A stretch of DNA of 6,167 nucleotides from Marinibacterium sp039179965 (lineage in GTDB: Bacteria > Pseudomonadota > Alphaproteobacteria > Rhodobacterales > Rhodobacteraceae), in the NCBI GenBank assembly GCA_039179965.1, contig JBCDEC010000265.1, forward strand, positions 1-6,167, written 5' to 3'. The notes beneath the pieces are model-generated. The model was not told where the DNA came from, made no database searches, and saw only the letters and a list, made by a program, of their open reading frames with translations. Shown piece by piece: positions 1 to 5,713 of this stretch (position 1 is its first letter; each line of letters starts with the position of its first letter). Position numbers and translations under genes: made by a program.

Positions 1-2
1 GC

Positions 3-125
3 CAGGCCCACGCGATGATGGAGGCCGGCGATCATCGCGGCAAGATCCTGATCACGCCGAAACATGCCATAACAGGCCGGTGTTCATGGATCATGCTACG
101 GTCGCGCAAGCGATCGTTGAATTGA
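3..125 (+). CDS. C-terminal fragment, probable MDR-family (zinc-type/quinone) oxidoreductase
   Basis: The gene is cut by the left window edge, and only about 40 codons are visible, in the frame starting at position 3 with TGA at 123-125. The first part reads QAHAMMEAGDHRGKILITP. This resembles the typical C-terminus of medium-chain dehydrogenase/reductase proteins, where an 'AH..ME.G...GKI.L' segment forms the last helix and strand. Members of that family usually stop within a few residues of this motif. Here about 20 more residues follow (rich in Arg, Ser and Lys), so the end may be extended or frameshifted. It is transcribed towards the tctA 3' end (convergent), so it is probably not part of the transport operon. 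The call rests on one short motif, and the catalytic and nucleotide-binding parts are outside the window. Confidence 0.45.
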   Translation, partial: QAHAMMEAGDHRGKILITPKHAITGRCSWIMLRSRKRSLN

Positions 126-216
126 AGTCCTTCCCGACAGACGACGGGGTGCTGACCGGCTCCGACTGTTCAAAGTTTGCAATCCGACCCACCGCATCAG
201 GCACGGAGCCTGAACG

Positions 217-1734
217 CTAGTCTCCGGCGAGCGCCGCCTTGCGTTTTCGCATCACCTTCAGCACCACCGGGTAGGCCATCAGCGCAAAGGCGATCAGCAT
301 GCATGTCAGCGATATGGGGCGTTCGAAGAACGTCATCACATCGCCCCGGCTGGATATCAGCGACTGGCGCATCGAGCGTTCGGCCAGAGGCCCCAGCACA
401 ATCGCCAGCACGGCAGGCGCCACCGGATAGTTGAGCTTGCGCAGCAGATATCCTGCGATCCCGATGATTAGCATGATCCAGGTGTCGAACATCCGGTCCG
501 TTGTCGCAAAAACGCCCAGAACGCAAAGCACAAAGATTATCGGTGTCAACAAGCTGAAAGGCATCGCCAGAACGCGGATGAACAGCGGGATCATGGCGAT
601 GTTCAGCACCACGGTCACGAGATTGGCCACGTACATCGAGCCGATCAGCCCCCAGACAAAGTCGGGGTTTTCGGAAAACAGCAGAGGCCCGGGCCGCAGC
701 CCCCAGATGATCATACCCCCCAGCAGGATCGCTGTGGTGGGCGAGCCCGGGATTCCCAGCGTGATCATCGGCAGCATCGAACCCGTCGAGGCCGCATTGT
801 TCGCCGCCTCCGGAGCCGCCACACCGGCAATGTTGCCCTTGCCGAAACTGTCAGGGTTCTTCGAGAACGTCTTTGACAACCCGTAGGACATCAACGAGGC
901 GGGCGTGGCGCCCGCAGCAGGCAGCGTGCCCACGACAAATCCCAGGCACGACCCCAGCCACGTGGAATTGATGTAGTCCTTCAGATCGGCAAAGTTGGCC
1001 TTGATCCGTGTCCAGGTCACCTTGACTTTGTGCATCGCGATCTGGCCATTGGTGCTTTCCAGCGTCCACAGCATCTCACCGATGCCATAGACGCCAATCG
1101 CCAGCACCAGAAAGCCGATGCCGCGCTGGAATTCGACCATATCGAAAAAGATCATTCGCGGCTGGCCCGAGATGATGTCGAACCCGACGGCGGCCAGAAC
1201 AAGGCCCAGCAGGATCGAAAAGATTGTCTTGGGTATGTCGTCCCCGCCCAGCCCGATGAACGTGGCAAAGGCCAGAACCATCAGGGCGAATTCTTCCTGC
1301 GGTCCAAATTTCAGCGCGAAAACAGCCAGCGGCGGGGCAAAGAGAGTAAACAGGATCACCGAGACCGTACCGCCGATGAACGAGGCCACAGCCGCCGCCA
1401 TCAGAGCCTTGTCGGCCTTGCCCTGCTGCGCCATCGGTCGCCCGTCAAAGACGGTGGCGACGGCGGTCGAGGCGCCGGGTATCCCCAGCGTGATCGAACT
1501 GATGGCCCCGCCATACATCGCCCCGTAGTAGAGCGCGCAAAGAAAGATGATCGCTGCCGTCGGTGGCACAAGGAACGTGACCGGTAACAGGATCGCCACC
1601 CCGTTGACCGAGCCCAGCCCCGGCATGCAGCCGACGAAGAGACCAGCCAGGCATCCTGCGAAAATCATGAACAGGTTCAGCGGCTCGAAGGCCTGCAGGA
1701 GGCCGGCGCCCAGTGAAACAAGGATCATTTCCAT
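217..1734 (-). CDS. tctA: TctA, large membrane subunit of a tripartite tricarboxylate transporter
   Basis: This 505-aa inner-membrane protein has the usual length for TctA. It is very hydrophobic, with roughly ten to twelve membrane segments. TctA is the large permease subunit of TTT importers, which take up carboxylates using a periplasmic binding protein. Family signatures are visible in both halves. The N-terminal half has PGLGSVNGVAILLP (about 38-51) and YYGAMYGGAISSITLGIPG (69-87). The C-terminal half has AAGATPASLMSYG (273-285) and PEAANNAASTGS followed by LGIPGSPTTAILLGG (308-340). The two LGIPG segments reflect the family's internal duplication. A late NYPVAPAVLAIVLGPLAE segment (435-452) is also typical. 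The start is ATG at 1734, with GAGG 8 nt upstream; that GAGG overlaps the tctB stop codon. The gap to tctB is 10 nt, so translation is probably coupled. The gene is intact and ends with TAG. The substrate cannot be read from the sequence. Confidence 0.96.
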   Translation of the reverse strand: MEMILVSLGAGLLQAFEPLNLFMIFAGCLAGLFVGCMPGLGSVNGVAILLPVTFLVPPTAAIIFLCALYYGAMYGGAISSITLGIPGASTAVATVFDGRPMAQQGKADKALMAAAVASFIGGTVSVILFTLFAPPLAVFALKFGPQEEFALMVLAFATFIGLGGDDIPKTIFSILLGLVLAAVGFDIISGQPRMIFFDMVEFQRGIGFLVLAIGVYGIGEMLWTLESTNGQIAMHKVKVTWTRIKANFADLKDYINSTWLGSCLGFVVGTLPAAGATPASLMSYGLSKTFSKNPDSFGKGNIAGVAAPEAANNAASTGSMLPMITLGIPGSPTTAILLGGMIIWGLRPGPLLFSENPDFVWGLIGSMYVANLVTVVLNIAMIPLFIRVLAMPFSLLTPIIFVLCVLGVFATTDRMFDTWIMLIIGIAGYLLRKLNYPVAPAVLAIVLGPLAERSMRQSLISSRGDVMTFFERPISLTCMLIAFALMAYPVVLKVMRKRKAALAGD

Positions 1735-1744
1735 GGGCGCGACC

Positions 1745-2272
1745 TCAGTAAAACCATTCGTAACGCAGATTATCGATGACCAGGAACCCTTCTTCGAAGA
1801 TCGGCAGACCCTTGGGCAGGTACTTCGTCAGCGCCACCTCGAAGAGAAGATAGACAAAGACCGGCGTGCCCAGAACCATTGCGCTTGTCATGCCCCAGCC
1901 GTGCTTGCCGATGATGCGGACGTAGAAGAACATGAACATCATCAGAGCCAGATACGTCCCGACGATCGTCATCATGATCAGCAGCGCGGTCAGCGCGATC
2001 ACAGAGACCACCACGATAAAGAGCGTCTCGGGCGCGATAAAAGGGTCGGTCGAGCGCGATTCGGGGGTCGCGCCGAGAAACCAGCGCACCAGCGTCGCGA
2101 GCGAGGCCACCGCCATTCCTGCCGACAGCCAGAACGGCCAGACCCCCGCACCCGGTCCGCGTCCCTCGATCCACCCGATCGCGAGCCCGTCCAGATAAAC
2201 GTTCAGCATCAATCCGATCGACAACGCAAGCGTGGCAAGCGCCATCAACAGCTCAGCAGTGCGTGTGGTCAT
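1745..2272 (-). CDS. tctB: TctB, small membrane subunit of a tripartite tricarboxylate transporter
   Basis: This 175-aa protein is the small integral membrane subunit that partners TctA. TctB proteins are poorly conserved, so the call rests on size, topology, position between tctC and tctA, and a few family-like segments. Hydrophobic segments lie near residues 7-27, 43-65, 83-103, 104-121 and 128-147. A GRGPGAGVWPFWLSAGMA segment (37-54) corresponds to the 'GPGxxP' region after the first helix in TctB proteins. A LTKYLPKGLPIF segment (148-159) resembles the conserved end of the last helix, and about 16 more polar/aromatic residues follow it. The start is ATG at 2272. The only good Shine-Dalgarno is GAGG within AGAGGGG, 5 nt upstream, and it lies inside a potential RNA stem described separately. 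The gene ends in TGA, 10 nt before tctA. Confidence 0.92.
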   Translation of the reverse strand: MTTRTAELLMALATLALSIGLMLNVYLDGLAIGWIEGRGPGAGVWPFWLSAGMAVASLATLVRWFLGATPESRSTDPFIAPETLFIVVVSVIALTALLIMMTIVGTYLALMMFMFFYVRIIGKHGWGMTSAMVLGTPVFVYLLFEVALTKYLPKGLPIFEEGFLVIDNLRYEWFY

Positions 2273-2275
2273 CTG

Positions 2276-2332
2276 CCCCTCTATCTATCCTGCGGGGCGG
2301 TCACAGACGCCCCGCCTCCCCTTATAGAGGGG
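2276..2332 (-). promoter_or_regulatory. Structured tctB leader; Shine-Dalgarno inside a long-range stem
   Basis: On the plus strand, CCCCTCTAT at 2276-2284 is perfectly complementary to ATAGAGGGG at 2324-2332, giving a 9-bp stem. It encloses a second perfect 8-bp hairpin (GCGGGGCG 2292-2299 with CGCCCCGC 2308-2315, 8-nt loop). In the minus-strand mRNA the 3' arm of the outer stem contains the GAGG Shine-Dalgarno of tctB, so folding would hide the ribosome site. The 5' arm can instead form a local 6-bp hairpin (TCCCCT 2317-2322 with AGGGGA 2328-2333), which would free the site. The pairing is read directly from the sequence. A regulatory role is inference. Confidence 0.5.
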
Positions 2333-2353
2333 ATTTTCGTCGACAGGTATTGC

Positions 2354-2380
2354 AAAGCCGGCGCGAACCGCGCCGGCTTT
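2354..2380 (-). terminator. Intercistronic 12-bp stem-loop between tctC and tctB (partial terminator or mRNA stabiliser)
   Basis: AAAGCCGGCGCG (2354-2365) and CGCGCCGGCTTT (2369-2380) are perfect reverse complements separated by a 3-nt loop. The hairpin begins 11 nt after the tctC stop. On the minus-strand transcript it ends in UUU followed by GCAAU, so the U-tract is short. It is therefore more likely a leaky terminator or a 3'-end protecting hairpin than a full stop. Such structures are common after genes for periplasmic binding proteins, where they raise binding-protein mRNA over that of the membrane subunits. Confidence 0.65.
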
Positions 2381-2391
2381 ATCTCCCGGCC

Positions 2392-3372
2392 TTACTCGCC
2401 GGTAATCTTGTCAGCGCCGACCTGATCAATCAGCTTGATATGCGCATCCAGCTGCTGGGCATGGAAATCGGCCAGTTCGTCGCCCTGGATCATGCCCGGA
2501 CAATCCAGACCCTCTTCGGCACAAAAGCTCTGCCATTCTTCGGATTGATAGAGCTCGTTAAAGAGGTTGGTGTACCAGGCCACCGCCTCGGGATCCATGC
2601 CCGGCGGTCCGTTGACCGACCGCTGCATGTAGTACTCGATGTCAACGCCCAGCTCCTTGGCCGTGGGCACTTCCGGGAAGGCCGCCATTCGCTCACCGGT
2701 GAACTGCACCAGCGGCTTGGAATTTCCTGCGCGCATGAACTCCATCTGCTCCGACGGATTGTTGACCGTCGAATCGATCTGGTTGCCCACAAGGTTTTTG
2801 GCCACGGTGCCGCCGCCGGGGAACGGGATGTAGGTCACCTCATAGTCGAACTCGGCTTCCATCATCGCCGTCAGGATCGAATCCTCCTGACCAGAGCCGG
2901 TTCCGCCGACTTTCCAGTCCAGACCGGCATCTTTGACCGCCGCCACGTAGCTGTCGAGATCATCGATGTCGTCTCGGTCGGTGTTGACCCATAGCAGGAA
3001 TGTATCCAGCGCCATCAGGCCGATCGGCGTGAACGCATTGACATCCACGCCCAGATCCTCCTGGATCACCGGCGTTGTGTAATAGCTGTTCAGCGTCATC
3101 ATGATCGTATGATTGTCGCCTTCCTTGTCCTGCAGGTAACGCAACGCTTCCGCGCCGGACCCGCCCGGTTTGTTGATCGGAATAAACGGACGCGGGCTCA
3201 GATCCTTTTTGTCGATCAAGCCCTGCAACAGGCGCGCGATCTGGTCTGCACCGCCGCCGGTGCCGGCCATGATAATAAATTCAACTGGTTTGCGTGGTTC
3301 CCATTCGGCCATCGCGGCCGGCGCGGTCAGCGCCAGTACCGACGCGCTGGCAGCAAGAGTTTTAATCCACAT
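2392..3372 (-). CDS. tctC: TctC, periplasmic substrate-binding protein of a tripartite tricarboxylate transporter
   Basis: This 326-aa secreted protein of the Bug/TctC family has the usual length. It binds a carboxylate in the periplasm and delivers it to TctAB. Residues 1-22 form a signal peptide: a Lys at 4, a hydrophobic core, and an AMA|E cleavage site. The mature part starts WEPRKPVEFII, then GTGGGADQIAR (37-47), matching the family's glycine-rich ligand loop. NKPGGSGAEA (67-76) follows, and FPGGGTVAKNLVGNQID (184-200) lies in the second lobe. Two cysteines (284 and 291, in FCAEEGLDC) could form a disulfide in the periplasm; these are the only cysteines in the protein. The start at 3372 is preferred over an in-frame ATG at 3480 because it begins the signal peptide and has a strong Shine-Dalgarno. 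It lies 195 nt after usp and 119 nt before tctB. The ligand is unknown; clustering with frc suggests oxalate or another small acid. Confidence 0.95.
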   Translation of the reverse strand: MWIKTLAASASVLALTAPAAMAEWEPRKPVEFIIMAGTGGGADQIARLLQGLIDKKDLSPRPFIPINKPGGSGAEALRYLQDKEGDNHTIMMTLNSYYTTPVIQEDLGVDVNAFTPIGLMALDTFLLWVNTDRDDIDDLDSYVAAVKDAGLDWKVGGTGSGQEDSILTAMMEAEFDYEVTYIPFPGGGTVAKNLVGNQIDSTVNNPSEQMEFMRAGNSKPLVQFTGERMAAFPEVPTAKELGVDIEYYMQRSVNGPPGMDPEAVAWYTNLFNELYQSEEWQSFCAEEGLDCPGMIQGDELADFHAQQLDAHIKLIDQVGADKITGE

Positions 3373-3383
3373 GAGCGTTTTCT

Positions 3384-3390
3384 CCTCCTT
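3384..3390 (-). promoter_or_regulatory. Shine-Dalgarno of tctC
   Basis: The minus strand reads AAGGAGGAG just upstream of the ATG at 3372, with 11 nt between the AAGGAGG core and the start codon (GGAG closer still). This decides the start in favour of 3372, ahead of the signal peptide, over the longer in-frame reading from 3480. Confidence 0.8.
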
Positions 3391-3393
3391 TAA

Positions 3394-3411
3394 GTGACCG
3401 GCAAGGGTCAC
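3394..3411 (-). repeat. Inverted repeat GTGACC-N6-GGTCAC upstream of the tctC ribosome site
   Basis: GTGACC (3394-3399) and GGTCAC (3406-3411) form a perfect 6-bp inverted repeat with a 6-nt spacer. It sits directly upstream of the tctC Shine-Dalgarno. It could be an operator half-site pair for a dimeric regulator or a small mRNA hairpin in the leader. It does not match the usual FadR-type GntR operator closely. A repeat of this size can occur by chance. Confidence 0.35.
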
Positions 3412-3487
3412 ATCCGTCCCTGTTAGAGCAAGCCTCGCGGCCCGCATTTGCAAAGGTTCTTTTCTTTCACCGACCCTCACTTATGCG

Positions 3488-3523
3488 AAACAAAAATACT
3501 CGCTCGGAGGGAGGTAGAGCAAA
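3488..3523 (-). terminator. Terminator-like hairpin and U-tract downstream of the stress-protein gene
   Basis: In the minus-strand transcript UUUGCUC (3523-3517) can pair with GAGCGAG (3505-3499) across an 11-nt loop. This gives five Watson-Crick pairs and two G-U pairs. It is followed immediately by UAUUUUUGUUU (3498-3488). The U-tract is convincing, but the stem is short and the loop large. It would end or reduce transcription 45-80 nt after the usp stop codon, implying that tctCBA has its own promoter between here and 3372. I see no convincing -35/-10 pair there, though a TTGCAA at 3453-3448 is a weak -35 candidate. Confidence 0.35.
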
Positions 3524-3567
3524 ACACCCAAAGGCAAAACCCAAAATTTCTCTGAAAACGGAATACT

Positions 3568-4422
3568 TTAGTGCACAAGCACGACCGGAAGCTCGGCCTC
3601 GTCGACGACAATCTGCGTATTGCCGCCGAAAATCGCTTCTTTTTCGTAACTTACGTGGTAGGCGCCCATCAGCAACAGGTCCGCGCCCGCGCCATGCGCC
3701 TCGGACAGCAAACTGCGCCCGACCGGACCGGGATGATCAAACCGGCGAATCGAACAGGACCGGCCGCGAATCGCCAGATAGGCCTGCAACTCTTCGGCCG
3801 TTGTCGCGTGCGGCTCTTCGCCGGTGGTCAGGATCGTAACGTCATCCGCGGCTTCCAGCAGCGGCATGCCCAGCGCCAGCGCCCTTGTCGCCTCCAGAGA
3901 TCCGTTCCAGGCCAGCGCAACGTGACGGCCCAGATCGGCGGCCACCGACATCCGCTCCGGGCACATCAGCACCGGACGGCCAGAGGAGAACAGCGCCGAC
4001 TTGAGCGTGTTGAACCCCAGTCCCGAGTTTTTGTCGGGCTTCGGAACGCAGATCAGATCGGCCAGGCGTCCGTAATGCTTCACCCCGTCCACCTGCTTGC
4101 CGGTGTATTCAACGAAACTGCTTGTGGCCTTTCCCGACTCGGCAGCCTGCTCGACCAGCCCCATTCGCGTCGCGAGGTCCTGATACGCGGCACGAAGCCC
4201 TTCTTCCTGTGCCTCGGCGGCGCGTGTCGTCACTTCTGTCAGCTGCTCGCGCAGAAAATGCGGCACCACGACGCCAAAGGGCATCAGGTCTGTCGCCGAG
4301 GGCCGGCAATGGATCACTTGCACATGCGCCTTGAACCGGCGCGCCAGCGCGGCCGCATGCGCAAAAACCGCGTCTCCTTTGCCGTCGCCGCGTACGGGCA
4401 ACGTGATCTGGTGCAGACCCAT
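3568..4422 (-). CDS. Universal stress protein, two tandem UspA-like domains
   Basis: This 284-aa cytoplasmic protein is about twice the size of a single UspA domain. Domain 1 (about 1-155) opens with ITLPVRGDGKGDAVFAHAAALARRF and ends with a strand reading RPVLMCP. Domain 2 (about 165-284) opens with HVALAWNGSLEATRALALGMPLL and ends with ADLLLMGAY and ELPVVLVH. These are typical first-helix and last-strand segments of the family. The ATP-binding pattern G-x2-G-x9-G-(S/T) is degenerate in domain 2: it reads G253-x2-H256-x9-G266-G267. Nucleotide binding is therefore uncertain. The start ATG at 4422 has a near-perfect AAGGAGG (4430-4436) 7 nt upstream, in the 16-nt gap after frc, so it is very likely co-transcribed with frc. 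Its role here is unknown. Stress proteins next to TTT transporters and catabolic genes may act as regulators or stress adaptors, but nothing in the sequence shows which. Confidence 0.9.
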   Translation of the reverse strand: MGLHQITLPVRGDGKGDAVFAHAAALARRFKAHVQVIHCRPSATDLMPFGVVVPHFLREQLTEVTTRAAEAQEEGLRAAYQDLATRMGLVEQAAESGKATSSFVEYTGKQVDGVKHYGRLADLICVPKPDKNSGLGFNTLKSALFSSGRPVLMCPERMSVAADLGRHVALAWNGSLEATRALALGMPLLEAADDVTILTTGEEPHATTAEELQAYLAIRGRSCSIRRFDHPGPVGRSLLSEAHGAGADLLLMGAYHVSYEKEAIFGGNTQIVVDEAELPVVLVH

Positions 4423-4438
4423 CCCGGCCCCTCCTTGG

Positions 4439-5713
4439 TTACTCAGCCGCCTTGAGCGTCACGTCGCCCACGGCCCCCGATGAAATCACTTCGCTCAACG
4501 CATCGCCCTCATAGCCCAGAACGTCGCGCAGAATCTCGACCGTATGTTCACCCAAAAGCGGCGACCGTGTCACCTCTACAGGGCTTTCCGACAGCTTGAT
4601 CGGGCAGCCGACCGTGGCATAGGTGCCGCGCTCCGGGTGATCGACATCCACAATCGTGCCGGTTGCGCGCAGGCCCTCGTCCTCGATCAGTTCCTTGGTC
4701 GACAAAATCGGCCCCACCGGAATGTTGAGGGGATTACAGATATCCATCACCTCGAACTTGGTCTTGGTCATCGTCCATTGTTCAATGGTTCCGAAAATCT
4801 CGTTGAGCTTGTCCAGCCGCTCCGGCGGCGTCGCATAGCCCTCGGCGGTCTTCCACTCAGGCTTGTCGATCACATCGCAGATCGCTTCCCAGACGGCGGC
4901 CTGAGTGATGAAATAGGTGTAGGCATTGGGATCGGTTTCCCATCCTTTGCATTTCAGGATGCGTCCGGGCTGACCGCCGCCACTGTCGTTGCCCGCGCGC
5001 GGCGTGGCTTCACCAAACGGGATGCCTTCGCCAAACTGACTGTATTCCTTGAGCGGCCCGGCATCGAGCCGCTGCTGATCGCGCAGCTTGACGCGACAGA
5101 GGTTCAGCACCCCGTCCTGCATCGCCGCGAGCACCTTTTGGCCCCGACCGGTCTTTTCCCGCTGATAGAGCGCCGTGACAATACCCAGAGCGAGGTGCAA
5201 CCCGGTCCCGCTGTCGCCGATCTGCGCGCCCGTCACCAGCGGCGGACCATCCAGAAAACCGGTGGTCGAGGCCGACCCGCCGGCACATTGCGCGACATTC
5301 TCGTAAACCTTGCAATCCTCGTATTTGCCGGGACCGAATCCCTTGACCGAGGCCATGATGATACGTGGGTTGATCTCTTGAATCCGCTCCCAGCCGAACC
5401 CCATCCGATCCAGCGCGCCGGGGGCAAAGTTCTCAACCAGCACGTCGCATTCCTCGATGAGCCGGGTCAGCACCGCCTTGCCGGTCTCGTTCTTTGAGTT
5501 CAGCTCAATCGACCGCTTGTTATGGTTGAGCATCGTAAAGTAGAGGCTGTCCGCACCGGGCACATCCACCAGCTGCTTACGCGTGGCGTCCCCGAATCCG
5601 GGCCGTTCGACTTTGAGCACGTCAGCCCCGAACCAGGCCAGAAGCTGCGTGCAGGTCGGTCCCGACTGAACATGGGTGAAATCCAGAATCTTGACGCCTT
5701 CAAGGGCTTTCAT
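4439..5713 (-). CDS. frc: Formyl-CoA:oxalate CoA-transferase (class III CoA-transferase, CaiB/BaiF family)
   Basis: This 424-aa protein is close to the size of Oxalobacter Frc and E. coli YfdW and aligns by eye over its whole length. Frc moves CoA from formyl-CoA to oxalate, giving oxalyl-CoA and formate. The N-terminus LDFTHVQSGPTCTQ (10-23) holds the conserved Gln16. D167 in IGDSGTGLH corresponds to the catalytic Asp169 of Oxalobacter Frc, which forms the aspartyl-CoA thioester/anhydride. YENVAQ (137-142) holds the conserved Glu138. SGGGQPG (244-250) is the flexible glycine loop over the active site. NLCRVKLRDQQRL (204-216) and LKCKGWETDPNAY (253-265) are close to YfdW. Gln47 replaces the Trp48 of the Oxalobacter enzyme, as in YfdW. 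The start is ATG at 5713, which has AAAGGA 8 nt upstream and begins the family N-terminus; a longer in-frame reading to 5974 runs through the regulator gene. No oxalyl-CoA decarboxylase lies in the window. Another acid substrate remains possible. Confidence 0.93.
   Translation of the reverse strand: MKALEGVKILDFTHVQSGPTCTQLLAWFGADVLKVERPGFGDATRKQLVDVPGADSLYFTMLNHNKRSIELNSKNETGKAVLTRLIEECDVLVENFAPGALDRMGFGWERIQEINPRIIMASVKGFGPGKYEDCKVYENVAQCAGGSASTTGFLDGPPLVTGAQIGDSGTGLHLALGIVTALYQREKTGRGQKVLAAMQDGVLNLCRVKLRDQQRLDAGPLKEYSQFGEGIPFGEATPRAGNDSGGGQPGRILKCKGWETDPNAYTYFITQAAVWEAICDVIDKPEWKTAEGYATPPERLDKLNEIFGTIEQWTMTKTKFEVMDICNPLNIPVGPILSTKELIEDEGLRATGTIVDVDHPERGTYATVGCPIKLSESPVEVTRSPLLGEHTVEILRDVLGYEGDALSEVISSGAVGDVTLKAAE

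Noticed and set aside
197..213. Hairpin TCAGGC-N5-GCCTGA just beyond the tctA stop as an operon terminator
   Set aside because: The stem is only 6 bp and is not followed by a U-tract on the minus strand. No convincing terminator is visible between 126 and 216.
1547..2994. Plus-strand open frames opposite tctA/tctB and tctC (1547-2425 and 2263-2994)
   Set aside because: Both cover well-supported TTT genes on the other strand and give His/Arg/Gln-rich translations typical of antisense frames.
3373..3480. Upstream start for tctC at 3480
   Set aside because: It would put 36 residues before an evident signal peptide and read through a strong Shine-Dalgarno and an inverted repeat.
3412..3487. Sigma-70 or sigma-54 promoter for tctC
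   Set aside because: TTGCAA at 3453-3448 has no good -10 at the right spacing (nearest CTCTAA after 19 nt), and no GG-N10-GC sigma-54 pattern fits. It is too weak to list as a feature.
3571..4455. Long open frame on the plus strand opposite the stress-protein gene (294 codons)
   Set aside because: It is antisense to a two-domain Usp with a strong ribosome site. The product is basic, low-information sequence with no recognisable domain.
4544..5497. Long open frame on the plus strand opposite frc (317 codons)
   Set aside because: It is antisense to a full-length, clearly recognisable Frc. Its product is Arg/His/Gln-rich with no family-like motifs, as expected for a shadow of a GC-rich gene.
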